Source of the DNA: Methanomassiliicoccales archaeon
GTDB lineage: Archaea; Thermoplasmatota; Thermoplasmata; Methanomassiliicoccales; UBA472
Direction of reading: 5' to 3'
Assembly: GCA_013415865.1 (NCBI GenBank)
Contig: CP058896.1
Span: 1,283,957 to 1,347,956, forward strand
DNA: 64,000 bases
The position numbers were made by a program, and so were the translations under genes. Of the stretch, positions 16,553 through 24,315 are shown piece after piece. Numbering within the stretch: the stretch's first letter is position 1; every line of letters starts with the position of its first letter. The notes beneath the pieces are model-generated. The model searched no databases. It was not told where the DNA came from and saw only the letters and a program-made list of their open reading frames with translations.

Positions 16553-16905
16553 GGATGAAGAATATGGTAGAACCTGTAACGGATCCACACGCGCTCGATG
16601 GTTATTATATGGCGATGAGGGCAAAGGGGTTCTCATCAAATACTGTCGATTCGGTGAGGAGGCATAAATGCCCCAATTGTAATTTTGAGTTCGCCTTGGT
16701 CTATGGCAGGACCACCGCGTGCCGTGGATGCGCAGAGGCGGTCAAGAACTGTCCAAAAGTAAGATGCCCCAAGTGTGATTTTGAATGGTTCATCAGGGAC
16801 GTCCCTCATATCAACAACAAATATCGCGCAAGGTCGGTGGAGACGCACATCTCTGAGGTCGTCGAAAAATATTACGAGGACAATGGTTGGAAGAAAAATA
16901 GATGA
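16549..16905 (+). CDS. Small zinc-ribbon-like protein of the corrinoid locus
   Basis: A 118-residue protein with two or three cysteine pairs: CPNC, CRGC, C and CPKC, with the shape of tandem zinc fingers or rubredoxin-like knuckles, followed by a charged helix. The start GTG at 16549 overlaps the preceding TGA (GTGA); ATG 16555 or 16564 are options. It does not look like a known subunit. It could be a metal carrier for the CobW system or a regulator. It converges with the minus-strand operon; the stops are 28 bases apart. Confidence 0.7.
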   Translation: MRMKNMVEPVTDPHALDGYYMAMRAKGFSSNTVDSVRRHKCPNCNFEFALVYGRTTACRGCAEAVKNCPKVRCPKCDFEWFIRDVPHINNKYRARSVETHISEVVEKYYEDNGWKKNR

Positions 16906-16932
16906 ACGATTCGCTCCTTCATGATGCCATTT

Positions 16933-17310
16933 CTATTTAAGAGCGTCCTCCATCAATTTCAAGAATGCCAAGATCTCGTCCTCCTTGATGTCAGGGAAAT
17001 CCCAATCGCTTGTGAACTGACATGGCCCGATCTTCCTATCTGTCGCATCGTCCAGGACAACGGACCTGGCGACCTTCATTCCAGCCTTCTCAAGGATCCG
17101 GTCGCAGCATCTGTTCCTGCATCCGTTGATGGCGATGAGGTCGTTCATGTCGACCCCGCTCATAGATATCATGATAGGGCTGGTCGCGACCGTACAGATG
17201 CTGAACTGCAGCATCTTGCCTGTATTCCTTGGGCCGAACTTCTCGATCGCCCGCTCGAGCATGACGCCGCGCTCGCCATTGGCACCGCAGACTATCACGC
17301 CTTTCCGCAT
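16933..17310 (-). CDS. DGC-domain-like putative metal-binding protein (copy 2)
   Basis: A 125-residue protein that starts VIVCGANGERGVM and has the INGCRNRCCDRILEKAGM motif typical of DGC-type 'putative zinc-binding' proteins, where the cysteines are expected to bind metal. The start ATG 17310 has AAGGAG 3 nt upstream and overlaps the preceding gene by 16 nt. It is the last gene of the minus-strand operon with the hydantoinase-type ATPase and a second, related DGC-type protein. The function is unknown. Confidence 0.7.
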   Translation of the reverse strand: MRKGVIVCGANGERGVMLERAIEKFGPRNTGKMLQFSICTVATSPIMISMSGVDMNDLIAINGCRNRCCDRILEKAGMKVARSVVLDDATDRKIGPCQFTSDWDFPDIKEDEILAFLKLMEDALK

Positions 17311-17657
17311 TTGCTCCTTGCCTCCTGAACTAGTTTAACGATTTTTTCTGACTCCAACTGGACTGCCTTATCAGAGACCATCGCATATTGGTTCAACATC
17401 AATTTCCCGACGGGATTTACGCCATACCTCATCAAGGTCTGAAGACCGCAAAAACCTTCACAACCGTCCACCACGACGACGCATCGGCCCGCGAGCGCCC
17501 TCATCTCCTCCACGGCCTTAGGGATCTCCGCCAAGGCAGGGGCGACGGTGACCATCCTGATCCTTTCTTTTTTTGAGGCCTCTCTGACAGCTGCTCTCAG
17601 CACTCGGGCCCCAGGACTATACCCAGAGCATATTACCACGTCCACCTCTTCGCTCAT
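17295..17657 (-). CDS. DGC-domain-like putative metal-binding protein (copy 1)
   Basis: A 120-residue protein that begins VDVVICSGYSPGARVLRAAVREA and has VVVDGCEGFCGLQTLMRYG, the D-G-C motif of the family. It overlaps the hydantoinase-type gene by four bases (ATGA) and the second DGC gene by 16 bases. Two unequal copies in one operon suggest a heterodimer. Homologues often accompany methyltransferase or corrinoid genes in anaerobes, which is only a contextual hint here. Confidence 0.7.
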   Translation of the reverse strand: MSEEVDVVICSGYSPGARVLRAAVREASKKERIRMVTVAPALAEIPKAVEEMRALAGRCVVVVDGCEGFCGLQTLMRYGVNPVGKLMLNQYAMVSDKAVQLESEKIVKLVQEARSKCGKA

Positions 17658-19663
17658 ACCCTTGCCTCGAAGAACAATCTCGGTTTTCCTATCGCCGTCG
17701 CTGTCACCTTGGTCTCAAGTCTAATGCCAGTTCCCCAGCTCTTTCCCAGGTGGCCGATCTTGTCGTCCTTCTCGACGATAACCTCTACCTCGTCGGCACC
17801 CGCCTGGACCGCCATTTCCTTAGCGGCACCCCTTACCCAGTTCTCTGCATAGGCCACCGCTTCATCCAATGTATCAAAGTCCTTCCTCTCGAGCGGAGAG
17901 TGAAGTATGCAGGGAGGATTATCCATTGCCGACACTCCAGGTTTCGGCCTGATCAGAACCTCTACGGTCTCCATGATGCTCCCAGTGATGGCACCTACTG
18001 CGTTACCGACCTCTGAGTGCTCAGGGAGCAACAGATGTGTCCCAAACTTCTCGGCGACAGCCGGAAGGTAAGCACCGACAGGTGCGCCGATACCTATTAT
18101 CTTTTTATGCAGTTTCAGGTTGATGGAGTAGTCCAGACCTGGTTTATGGGTGATCGTCTTATCGAACGTGTCCATACAGACATCACAGGTGGGCATCGAG
18201 CCGGTCTCCTCATAGACGAGCTTTTTGATAAGTTCCATCGAGATCTTGTAGATGACCGCCTGGCGGACCTGCCTACAGAACTCTGAAGGTTCGATCTCAA
18301 GAATGTTCGATTGTATCTCGACCGCCAGCCTTGACGCCTCCTCGTCATATTCGATGTAGGACCTGTCAGCATGCAGGACGTCGGTCGGGGTAAGGCCGAT
18401 CCGAAGTATGTAGCCAACCTCCTCCAACCTCCTTATGTTGAAACTGAACGGATGAATACCTGTTTTCTCCGACACCTCGTAGACGGTCATCGGCTCCTGC
18501 TTGACAAGGTCCACAAAGGTCTGTTCCTCTTTTGAGAGCTCCATACCGACGACAGCCTTGTTGAAGATGAAGAATTCCGTATTCTGGATAACATTTTCGA
18601 TGGCCACGTGTCCTGCCTGTGGCCTCGGCTTTTCTTGGCTCGCCTTCACGAGCTTTGGTTTTATGCAATCGAACCTGCATGACGCGATGCAAAGCGGCAT
18701 GACCCGCAGAGGGTTAAGATAGATCTTCCCATTGGTGACGACTATCCTGCTGTCCCCCCCGCATCCAGAGGTGGAGATGTCCGCTGCCTTTACCCTCGTG
18801 CGCCATCCACCTATCATCGCCCCCTCAGGGTCCAATCTGGGCATGCCTTTTCTTAGAACGCCGATATCGGTGGTCGTCCCTCCAACATCGATCATGATCC
18901 CGTTCTCTTCTCTCGTAAGATACTTTGCGCCGATCAAACTGGCCGCCGGTCCAGAAAGGACGGTCTCCACCGGTCTCTCGCTCGCGACCTGCTCTCCCAT
19001 CAACGACCCGTCCCCCTTCACTATCATCAAAGGTGCGACGATACCATAGCTCTTCAGCACCTTCTTCACTGAATCTAAGAGGTCGGCGATTATAGGGATG
19101 AGCTTGGCGTTGAGGATCGCAGTGACCGTTCTCTCATAGAACCCAAGCTTTGAAGAGAGCTCGTGACCACAGACCACGGGGTGGGAGCAGATGCCCTGCA
19201 CCATCCTCTTCAGGGCCATCTCGTGCTCCGGGTTCCTTACACTCAGGTAGCTTGAGATGGCATAGGCATCGACCTTGTCCTTCGTCCTTATAACGAATTC
19301 TCTGGCCTTGTCGATCTCCAGGTCAGCCAACTTCTCACCGACAAGATTGTGCCCGCCCTTGATCTCTATGAACTCATCGATCGGCACCATCTGCCGGTAC
19401 TCCCCACCAGCCAGGATGAGACCTACCCTGCACCCCTTCCCTTCAACAACGGAGTTGGTTGCCAAAGTGGACGAGACAGATACGAGCCTGATGTCAGAAT
19501 GTCTCACGTTCTCAAGCTTGCCGATAGAGTTCGATATCCCTTCTGAAAGGTCGTGCCTTGTCGTCAAGGCCTTGGCCTTGCTCAGGACCTTTCCCTTCTC
19601 AAGATCGATGATCACAGAGTCAGTATATGTTCCACCAGTGTCGATTCCAAGACCCAGATGCAT
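17654..19663 (-). CDS. Hydantoinase/oxoprolinase-family ASKHA ATPase
   Basis: The protein starts LGLGIDTGGTYTDSVIID (actin-like phosphate-1 motif) and has MIDVGGTTTDIGVLR (phosphate-2) and AVAEKFGTHLLLPEHSEVGNAVGAITG toward the C terminus, as in HyuA-type subunits. No HyuB is nearby. About residues 380-450 form an inserted winged-helix-like segment with SKEEQTFVDLVKQEPMTVYEVSEKTG-type sequence. I start at ATG 19663 (about 669 residues), where AAGGTGG lies 5 nt upstream; the adjacent ATG 19666 is possible. RACo-type corrinoid activators share the ASKHA fold, so an ATP-driven activator role in this corrinoid locus is plausible but untested. Confidence 0.85.
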   Translation of the reverse strand: MHLGLGIDTGGTYTDSVIIDLEKGKVLSKAKALTTRHDLSEGISNSIGKLENVRHSDIRLVSVSSTLATNSVVEGKGCRVGLILAGGEYRQMVPIDEFIEIKGGHNLVGEKLADLEIDKAREFVIRTKDKVDAYAISSYLSVRNPEHEMALKRMVQGICSHPVVCGHELSSKLGFYERTVTAILNAKLIPIIADLLDSVKKVLKSYGIVAPLMIVKGDGSLMGEQVASERPVETVLSGPAASLIGAKYLTREENGIMIDVGGTTTDIGVLRKGMPRLDPEGAMIGGWRTRVKAADISTSGCGGDSRIVVTNGKIYLNPLRVMPLCIASCRFDCIKPKLVKASQEKPRPQAGHVAIENVIQNTEFFIFNKAVVGMELSKEEQTFVDLVKQEPMTVYEVSEKTGIHPFSFNIRRLEEVGYILRIGLTPTDVLHADRSYIEYDEEASRLAVEIQSNILEIEPSEFCRQVRQAVIYKISMELIKKLVYEETGSMPTCDVCMDTFDKTITHKPGLDYSINLKLHKKIIGIGAPVGAYLPAVAEKFGTHLLLPEHSEVGNAVGAITGSIMETVEVLIRPKPGVSAMDNPPCILHSPLERKDFDTLDEAVAYAENWVRGAAKEMAVQAGADEVEVIVEKDDKIGHLGKSWGTGIRLETKVTATAIGKPRLFFEARV

Positions 19664-19714
19664 CATTTCCACCTTTAGGACCCAATAGGATAGTAAAGTA
19701 AGAACTCCAACCCT

Positions 19715-19724
19715 CTTTATAAAG
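19715..19724 (-). promoter_or_regulatory. Probable TATA box of the hydantoinase-type operon
   Basis: The palindromic CTTTATAAAG lies about 52 bases upstream of ATG 19663, allowing a leader of roughly 25 bases that holds the GGTGG site. Confidence 0.45.
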
Positions 19725-19801
19725 AATGACGATGGGCTGAACAACAGTTCTGTTCCATCTACTAATTGACACATTAACGCATGTAAATATTTCGCCACGG
19801 A

Positions 19802-19823
19802 GTAATTTATGAAAAAAAATTAC
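19802..19823 (-). terminator. Hairpin and T-run terminator after the HAD-family gene
   Basis: Seven-base arms GTAATTT and AAATTAC flank an A-run which reads as eight T on the minus strand. It lies between the HAD-family gene and the hydantoinase operon, both minus strand, so it probably separates their transcripts. Confidence 0.55.
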
Positions 19824-19863
19824 AATGCCAGAGCGATAGTTTTATCAATATCCTCTTTCACAT

Positions 19864-20973
19864 TCAGCTTATATCCGATGCGGCCTCGCACGAACGATAT
19901 TTTGACGACCTATGGGCGATCTCATTGACCTTATCATCTGTGACCCTCTGCACCACAGGGATATCCTCCCCGAATGCCCTTCTGAACTCTCTTAAAATGT
20001 ACTCGTGTACCAGCCCTGATCTTTTCATTGATTCATAGCTCCAATTGTCGGCAAGATCAAGGATGGCCTCTTTTCCATAGCGATAGAACGCATCAGCGAG
20101 CATGGAGTTGACGATCGTGTTGTCCGATATCACAGCGATGTCCGCCTCTCTCACCGCTTGGGCGCACCCGTTAAAGGATATGGCCAGTCCACCGCCCTTT
20201 CTCACGATCCCTAATGAACGGGGGTCGCTCACGGCCCCTCCGATGTATATGCAGTCCTCAAGAGAGACCCCCATCCGCTTGCATATCTCCACAACCGCGG
20301 ACGCCTTCTCTGAATCCCCTATGATGGGCGTCTCCATGATCAGGTGATAGCTCGATAGATCCGTCATATCATTCCAGAACATCTGATCCAGACGTTGGAT
20401 CGTCCTTCTGTCCTCCGGCCTCAGATCCTTAAGCCTGTTGCCGAAAGAACAATGGATAGGGGGCATCGAGGCGATCTCTTGCGCCATATCTCTCAAGGTC
20501 TGTGCTTCCCAGTCATCGATCTTGACGGAGTCAAGGCTGAACCTGATACAAAAGGTGTTCTCGAAGGGGAATCCGACGTTCTCGCAGACCGCCGTGACAT
20601 GATGTTCATATAATGATGTGACCAAGAAAGGGGACATTATCTCTTGAACAAACCTCATGGTCTTGCCAGAACCGGGCACTAACCGCAGGGCCCCCTTAAA
20701 ATGTTCCACCAGGGAATGGTCCGTCACCCCATATGCCTTGAGGAACGGGAGGACCATCTTTGCCCTATCCCCTTCCCTATGTCCGTCCTTCCTCACGACA
20801 TTGGCAAGGACCTCGTCGTAGCTCGATATGACCTTTAGGAACCGGTGCCCTTCCGGAATGAACTTGATGCAGGCCTCATGGACCGGATTGTTCCTCGACA
20901 CGGCGCCATCGCACTCGCTGATGAACACCTTTCCATCGTATGGCATCAGGTCGTCAAGGCCATCGAACTCCAT
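19864..20973 (-). CDS. HAD-superfamily archaeal hydrolase, EhaR/COG4030-like
   Basis: A 369-residue HAD-like protein that opens with GKVFISECDGAVSRNNPVHE. This resembles the archaeal EhaR-type proteins that sit in the Eha hydrogenase operon of Methanothermobacter (start FISDCEGPIS from memory). Later motifs SVKIDDWE, GDSEKA, IYIGGAVSDPRSLG and GLAISFNG fit a HAD core with its second Asp. The C-terminal region is helical. No Eha hydrogenase gene is in the window, so the 'hydrogenase subunit' label should not be used here. Function is unknown. Confidence 0.7.
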   Translation of the reverse strand: MEFDGLDDLMPYDGKVFISECDGAVSRNNPVHEACIKFIPEGHRFLKVISSYDEVLANVVRKDGHREGDRAKMVLPFLKAYGVTDHSLVEHFKGALRLVPGSGKTMRFVQEIMSPFLVTSLYEHHVTAVCENVGFPFENTFCIRFSLDSVKIDDWEAQTLRDMAQEIASMPPIHCSFGNRLKDLRPEDRRTIQRLDQMFWNDMTDLSSYHLIMETPIIGDSEKASAVVEICKRMGVSLEDCIYIGGAVSDPRSLGIVRKGGGLAISFNGCAQAVREADIAVISDNTIVNSMLADAFYRYGKEAILDLADNWSYESMKRSGLVHEYILREFRRAFGEDIPVVQRVTDDKVNEIAHRSSKYRSCEAASDIS

Positions 20974-21149
20974 CTTATTCCCTTCTCCTTACATCGTCGA
21001 GCTATCGTCTCTAAGCATATGCTCCTATGGTCAGTGGACGAATGTCTTCATAAATATTCCCATCTGAAGGAGTTGGGCAGCTAGGTCGAGGGCCTCCTTC
21101 TTCGATGGTCTGACCGATTTAAAAAAATAAATGTAAGTTGCTGGCATTG

Positions 21150-21650
21150 ATGATGTCTATCACAATAACCATCAGGGATGCAAAGGATGAGGACCTGGAG
21201 GCCATCAACGATATCTATAACTTCTACGTCCCTAGGTCCGATTGCACGATGGATATCGGACCGATCCCGATGGAAGAACGCAGGCTTTGGTTCAATGAAC
21301 ATGGTCCTGAGCATCCCATCATAGTCGCCGAGCACGAAGGGGATTTGCTCGGGTGGGCGTCCCTTTCAAAATATCGCGTGAGAGCCGCATATAGACCAAC
21401 CGTTGAGGATGCGATATACGTCAGGGACGACATGAAGAGGATGGGGATCGGCGGAGCGCTCCTCGATGAGCTCATCGCCCGGGCCAGGTGGAATGGGTTC
21501 AGGAGCATAATCTCCGTCATCAACGCGGAACACACACCATCATTGGCCTTGCACAAGAAGAAGGGTTTTATTGAGGTAGGACATCTGCATCAGGTCGGTT
21601 ATAAGTTAGGGCACTGGGTCGACATTAAGATGCTCCAGCTCCTACTCTGA
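21150..21650 (+). CDS. GNAT N-acetyltransferase (phosphinothricin/Pat-like)
   Basis: A 166-residue GNAT enzyme: acceptor region NDIYNFYVPRSDCTMDIGPIPMEER, VAEHEGDLLGWASLSKYR, the acetyl-CoA loop VRDDMKRMGIGGALLDEL (R-x-x-G-x-G/A type), and the C-terminal VINAEHTPSLALHKKKGFIEVG. Several of these match the phosphinothricin acetyltransferase family, whose natural acceptor in most organisms is unknown. The start is ATG 21150 or 21153; the ribosome site is weak. The gene stands alone. Confidence 0.85.
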   Translation: MMSITITIRDAKDEDLEAINDIYNFYVPRSDCTMDIGPIPMEERRLWFNEHGPEHPIIVAEHEGDLLGWASLSKYRVRAAYRPTVEDAIYVRDDMKRMGIGGALLDELIARARWNGFRSIISVINAEHTPSLALHKKKGFIEVGHLHQVGYKLGHWVDIKMLQLLL

Positions 21651-21659
21651 CCAATAAAT

Positions 21660-22064
21660 TCAGATGTCAAACAATACCTGCACGGAGGGCTCTTTTTCAT
21701 CTATCTTCATCATATGGTAGGTGACCGCCTTGATCTCTCTTTTTGCCCTGTGTCGCTCGACATCGATCTCCTCCCCCCATGCCGTGCATGTCAGGGCAAC
21801 CCCTTCGATCCTGACATCGAACCTGCAGAAGACCAGTCTTGTGGTATCATGTATGTACAGGAACTCCGAGAGGAAGTTCATGAGAAGGGACTCCAGGTCA
21901 AAACCTTCAACGTTGAAGGAATATTCCCTGCGCTCTTCCACCTTTTCGACATCAACGATCTGGTCGAAAAGGGCATAAGCAGCGTTCGCGAAGCACTCCG
22001 CCAGTGACCTGCCCTTTGCTCTGATCATGACATCCGCGGTGTGCTCCAGCAGCTCGTATCTCAT
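21660..22064 (-). CDS. Archease (tRNA ligase RtcB cofactor)
   Basis: Family signatures are YELLEHTADV near the N terminus, AYALFDQI, LLMNFLSEFLYIHDTTRLVF and the C-terminal REIKAVTYHMM. Archease activates and multiplies turnover of the RNA ligase RtcB in tRNA splicing and RNA repair. The length of about 134 is typical. ATG 22064 is chosen over the upstream TTG because AGGAG lies 6 nt before it. RtcB itself is not in the window. Confidence 0.93.
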   Translation of the reverse strand: MRYELLEHTADVMIRAKGRSLAECFANAAYALFDQIVDVEKVEERREYSFNVEGFDLESLLMNFLSEFLYIHDTTRLVFCRFDVRIEGVALTCTAWGEEIDVERHRAKREIKAVTYHMMKIDEKEPSVQVLFDI

Positions 22065-22332
22065 CGCCAACTCCTAACACCCGACCTTGATTAATCCTTT
22101 TCTAGACCACATGCTGAACAAAGAAACACATGATGTAACGACCTATCGGTCGCAATAACCCACCCCCATGCTGTGTCCTTAAAAACAACCCCTTTCCTGA
22201 TCATAAAGCCAAATAGATCAGGCCAAGAACATCCTTATTTTTCCAGGGGGGTAAAGTGCCCCATGATGTTCCTCCAGGACCGCATCATCGATGTCGCTAT
22301 CGTTAAATCCAACCTCGTAGTTCCTAAAGGTC

Positions 22333-23151
22333 ATGAGGCTACTCATCATAGGGTGCGGGGCGATAGGGCAGACCTTGGCCAAGGTCATCGACACCATGGA
22401 GGAGGTCGACCTCTTCTATATGACGGACAAGAACGAGGACCGTGCCCAGCAGCTCGTTAGCGAATACAGAAAGGCGAAGTTCATCGCCAACACAGATGAG
22501 AGCATCAGAGCGCACCTGAAGCACCTCGACCTGGTGGTGGAGGCCGCAAGCCAGGACGCGGTCGCCCATTATGTGCCCTTCATTTTAGGTTTTGGCAAGG
22601 ATGTCCTGGTCATGAGCGTCGGTGCCTTTGCGGATGACGCCCTCAGACAGAAATGTTTCAATCTGGCGAAGAAGAAAGGTGGTCGGCTCTATGTCCCTTC
22701 TGGTGCTGTCTGCGGGACGGACGGCCTTCACTCAGCTTCGGTGGACAAGATAGACAGCGTGGAGCTCATAAGCATCAAGGGCCCGAAGAGCTTCAAGGAC
22801 AACCCCTATCTGAAGACCAAGGGCATCGATGTTGACAAGCTGAAGGAAAGGACGGTGATCTATGAAGGCCCTGCGAGAGAGGCGATCATCCATTTTCCAA
22901 AGAACGTCAACGTCTCGGCCACGATATCCTTGCTCGGCCTTGGCCTTGACAAGACCAAGGTCCAGCTAATATGCGACCCCTTCAGCGATTGCAACACGCA
23001 CAAATTGATCGTCAAAGGGGTCTTTGGCGAGATAACCGCCGAGACCGAGAACGTCCCCTTCCCTTCGAACCCCGCTACCAGCTATCTTGCCGCACTTTCT
23101 GCGATAGCTGCCATAAAACGCATAGCTGGTAATGTCTGGATAGGGATATGA
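22333..23151 (+). CDS. nadX: L-aspartate dehydrogenase
   Basis: A dinucleotide-binding Rossmann protein: RLLIIGCGAIGQTLAK at the N terminus, VVEAASQDAV, and the catalytic-side GAVCGTDGLHSA and NPATSYLAALSAIAAIK. These match archaeal aspartate dehydrogenase, which oxidises aspartate to iminoaspartate for quinolinate synthesis, replacing NadB. The 272-residue length is normal. Together with nadC at the left edge it supports de novo NAD synthesis. The start ATG has a short AAAGGT 1-2 nt upstream, and a TATA-like TTAAAT about 28 bases before, so the transcript may be leaderless. Confidence 0.9.
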   Translation: MRLLIIGCGAIGQTLAKVIDTMEEVDLFYMTDKNEDRAQQLVSEYRKAKFIANTDESIRAHLKHLDLVVEAASQDAVAHYVPFILGFGKDVLVMSVGAFADDALRQKCFNLAKKKGGRLYVPSGAVCGTDGLHSASVDKIDSVELISIKGPKSFKDNPYLKTKGIDVDKLKERTVIYEGPAREAIIHFPKNVNVSATISLLGLGLDKTKVQLICDPFSDCNTHKLIVKGVFGEITAETENVPFPSNPATSYLAALSAIAAIKRIAGNVWIGI

Positions 23152-23217
23152 GACCCTTCATAAAGGCCGCCGAGGGGCGGCGAACCTATTTTTACCATAT
23201 ACTTTGATTCTGGCCGA

Positions 23218-24315
23218 GTGGGTCGAATGGATGCAAGGGCCAAACGTATCTTTGAGCTTGTAAGAGATGAGGTCGATGTGGTCATTTTCACTAATGAGGA
23301 AGAACCCAATATCGACACCATGTTCACATATGTGAGCGGCACTACTTCCGGGCTCTTCGAGAACTGCCTAGCTGCTGCCTGGCCAGATGGAATGGTCGAT
23401 ATCATAACGAACCCGTTGGAAGAGACCAGTGCAAGAGGCAGCAGGGCCAGGGTCACCGTTTTCAGGGACAAGGATGAAAAGGCCCGGACGGTCAAGGAGA
23501 TGTTCGGGAAGGTAAAACGCATCGGGGTGAATGGGAAGGGCCTGTCCTACAACCATTTCATGGAGCTACGGACCTGGCTGCCACGCGCCAGGTTCATCGA
23601 CGTCGGACCCGCCCTCGTGAAGGCCAAGCTTGTGAAAGATAAGGAAGAGGTGGAAAGGCTCAGGGAGGCCTGCTCCATAGTGTCAAAGGTCGCAGAGGAG
23701 ATACCGGACCTCATCACCTCTGGTATGACAGAGTATGAGGCGGCGGCCGAGATAAATTACAGGATGATGAGATATGGCGCGACGGCCCCCTCGTTCACCA
23801 CCATAGCATCTTTTGGAGCGAACTCGGCCGAACCTCATCACGAGCCAGATAAGACAAGATTAAGAAAGAACGACACCGCTCTTTTTGACTATGGGGGCCT
23901 TGTCCGCAGGTACGGCTCGGACATCACAAGGACCTTCTTCGTCGGGAGGGCGACATCCGTGCAGAAGAGAATGTACGCAACGGTGCTGGAGGCCCAGATG
24001 GCCGCATTGGCCGAGATAAGGCCCGGTATGAACGGGAAGGACATCGATGCCGTTGCAAGAAGAATCATCGATTCCTCTGAGTTCAAAGGACTTTTCATCC
24101 ATTCGCTTGGCCACAGCATAGGCCTCAGCGTACATGATGGGGGCAGGTTAGGACCGAACATCGATCTCATCCTTGAAGAAGGGATGGTCCTGACGGTCGA
24201 GCCGGGGATCTACTTGCCGGGGAAGTTCGGTGTGAGGATCGAGGACGACATCGTCGTCACCAAGAAAGGATGCGAGATATTGACAAAGGCACCGAAGGAC
24301 ATGGTGGTGGTCTGA
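23218..24315 (+). CDS. pepQ: M24 metallopeptidase (Xaa-Pro dipeptidase/aminopeptidase)
   Basis: The C-terminal pita-bread domain holds the five metal ligands: two Asp in FDYGGLVRRYGSDITRTFF, His in HSLGHSIG, Glu in TVEPGIY and Glu in RIEDDI. The N-terminal ~130 residues are the creatinase-like domain. Enzymes of this kind release residues next to proline. The start is GTG 23218 or ATG 23227. The stop overlaps the next start (TGATG), so it is in one operon with the TldD/TldE genes. Confidence 0.9.
   Translation: MGRMDARAKRIFELVRDEVDVVIFTNEEEPNIDTMFTYVSGTTSGLFENCLAAAWPDGMVDIITNPLEETSARGSRARVTVFRDKDEKARTVKEMFGKVKRIGVNGKGLSYNHFMELRTWLPRARFIDVGPALVKAKLVKDKEEVERLREACSIVSKVAEEIPDLITSGMTEYEAAAEINYRMMRYGATAPSFTTIASFGANSAEPHHEPDKTRLRKNDTALFDYGGLVRRYGSDITRTFFVGRATSVQKRMYATVLEAQMAALAEIRPGMNGKDIDAVARRIIDSSEFKGLFIHSLGHSIGLSVHDGGRLGPNIDLILEEGMVLTVEPGIYLPGKFGVRIEDDIVVTKKGCEILTKAPKDMVVV

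Noticed and set aside
17295-17657. The two DGC-type proteins as a frameshifted single gene
   Set aside because: Each has its own motif and start with a ribosome site; the 16-base overlap is in line with the tight coupling of the operon.
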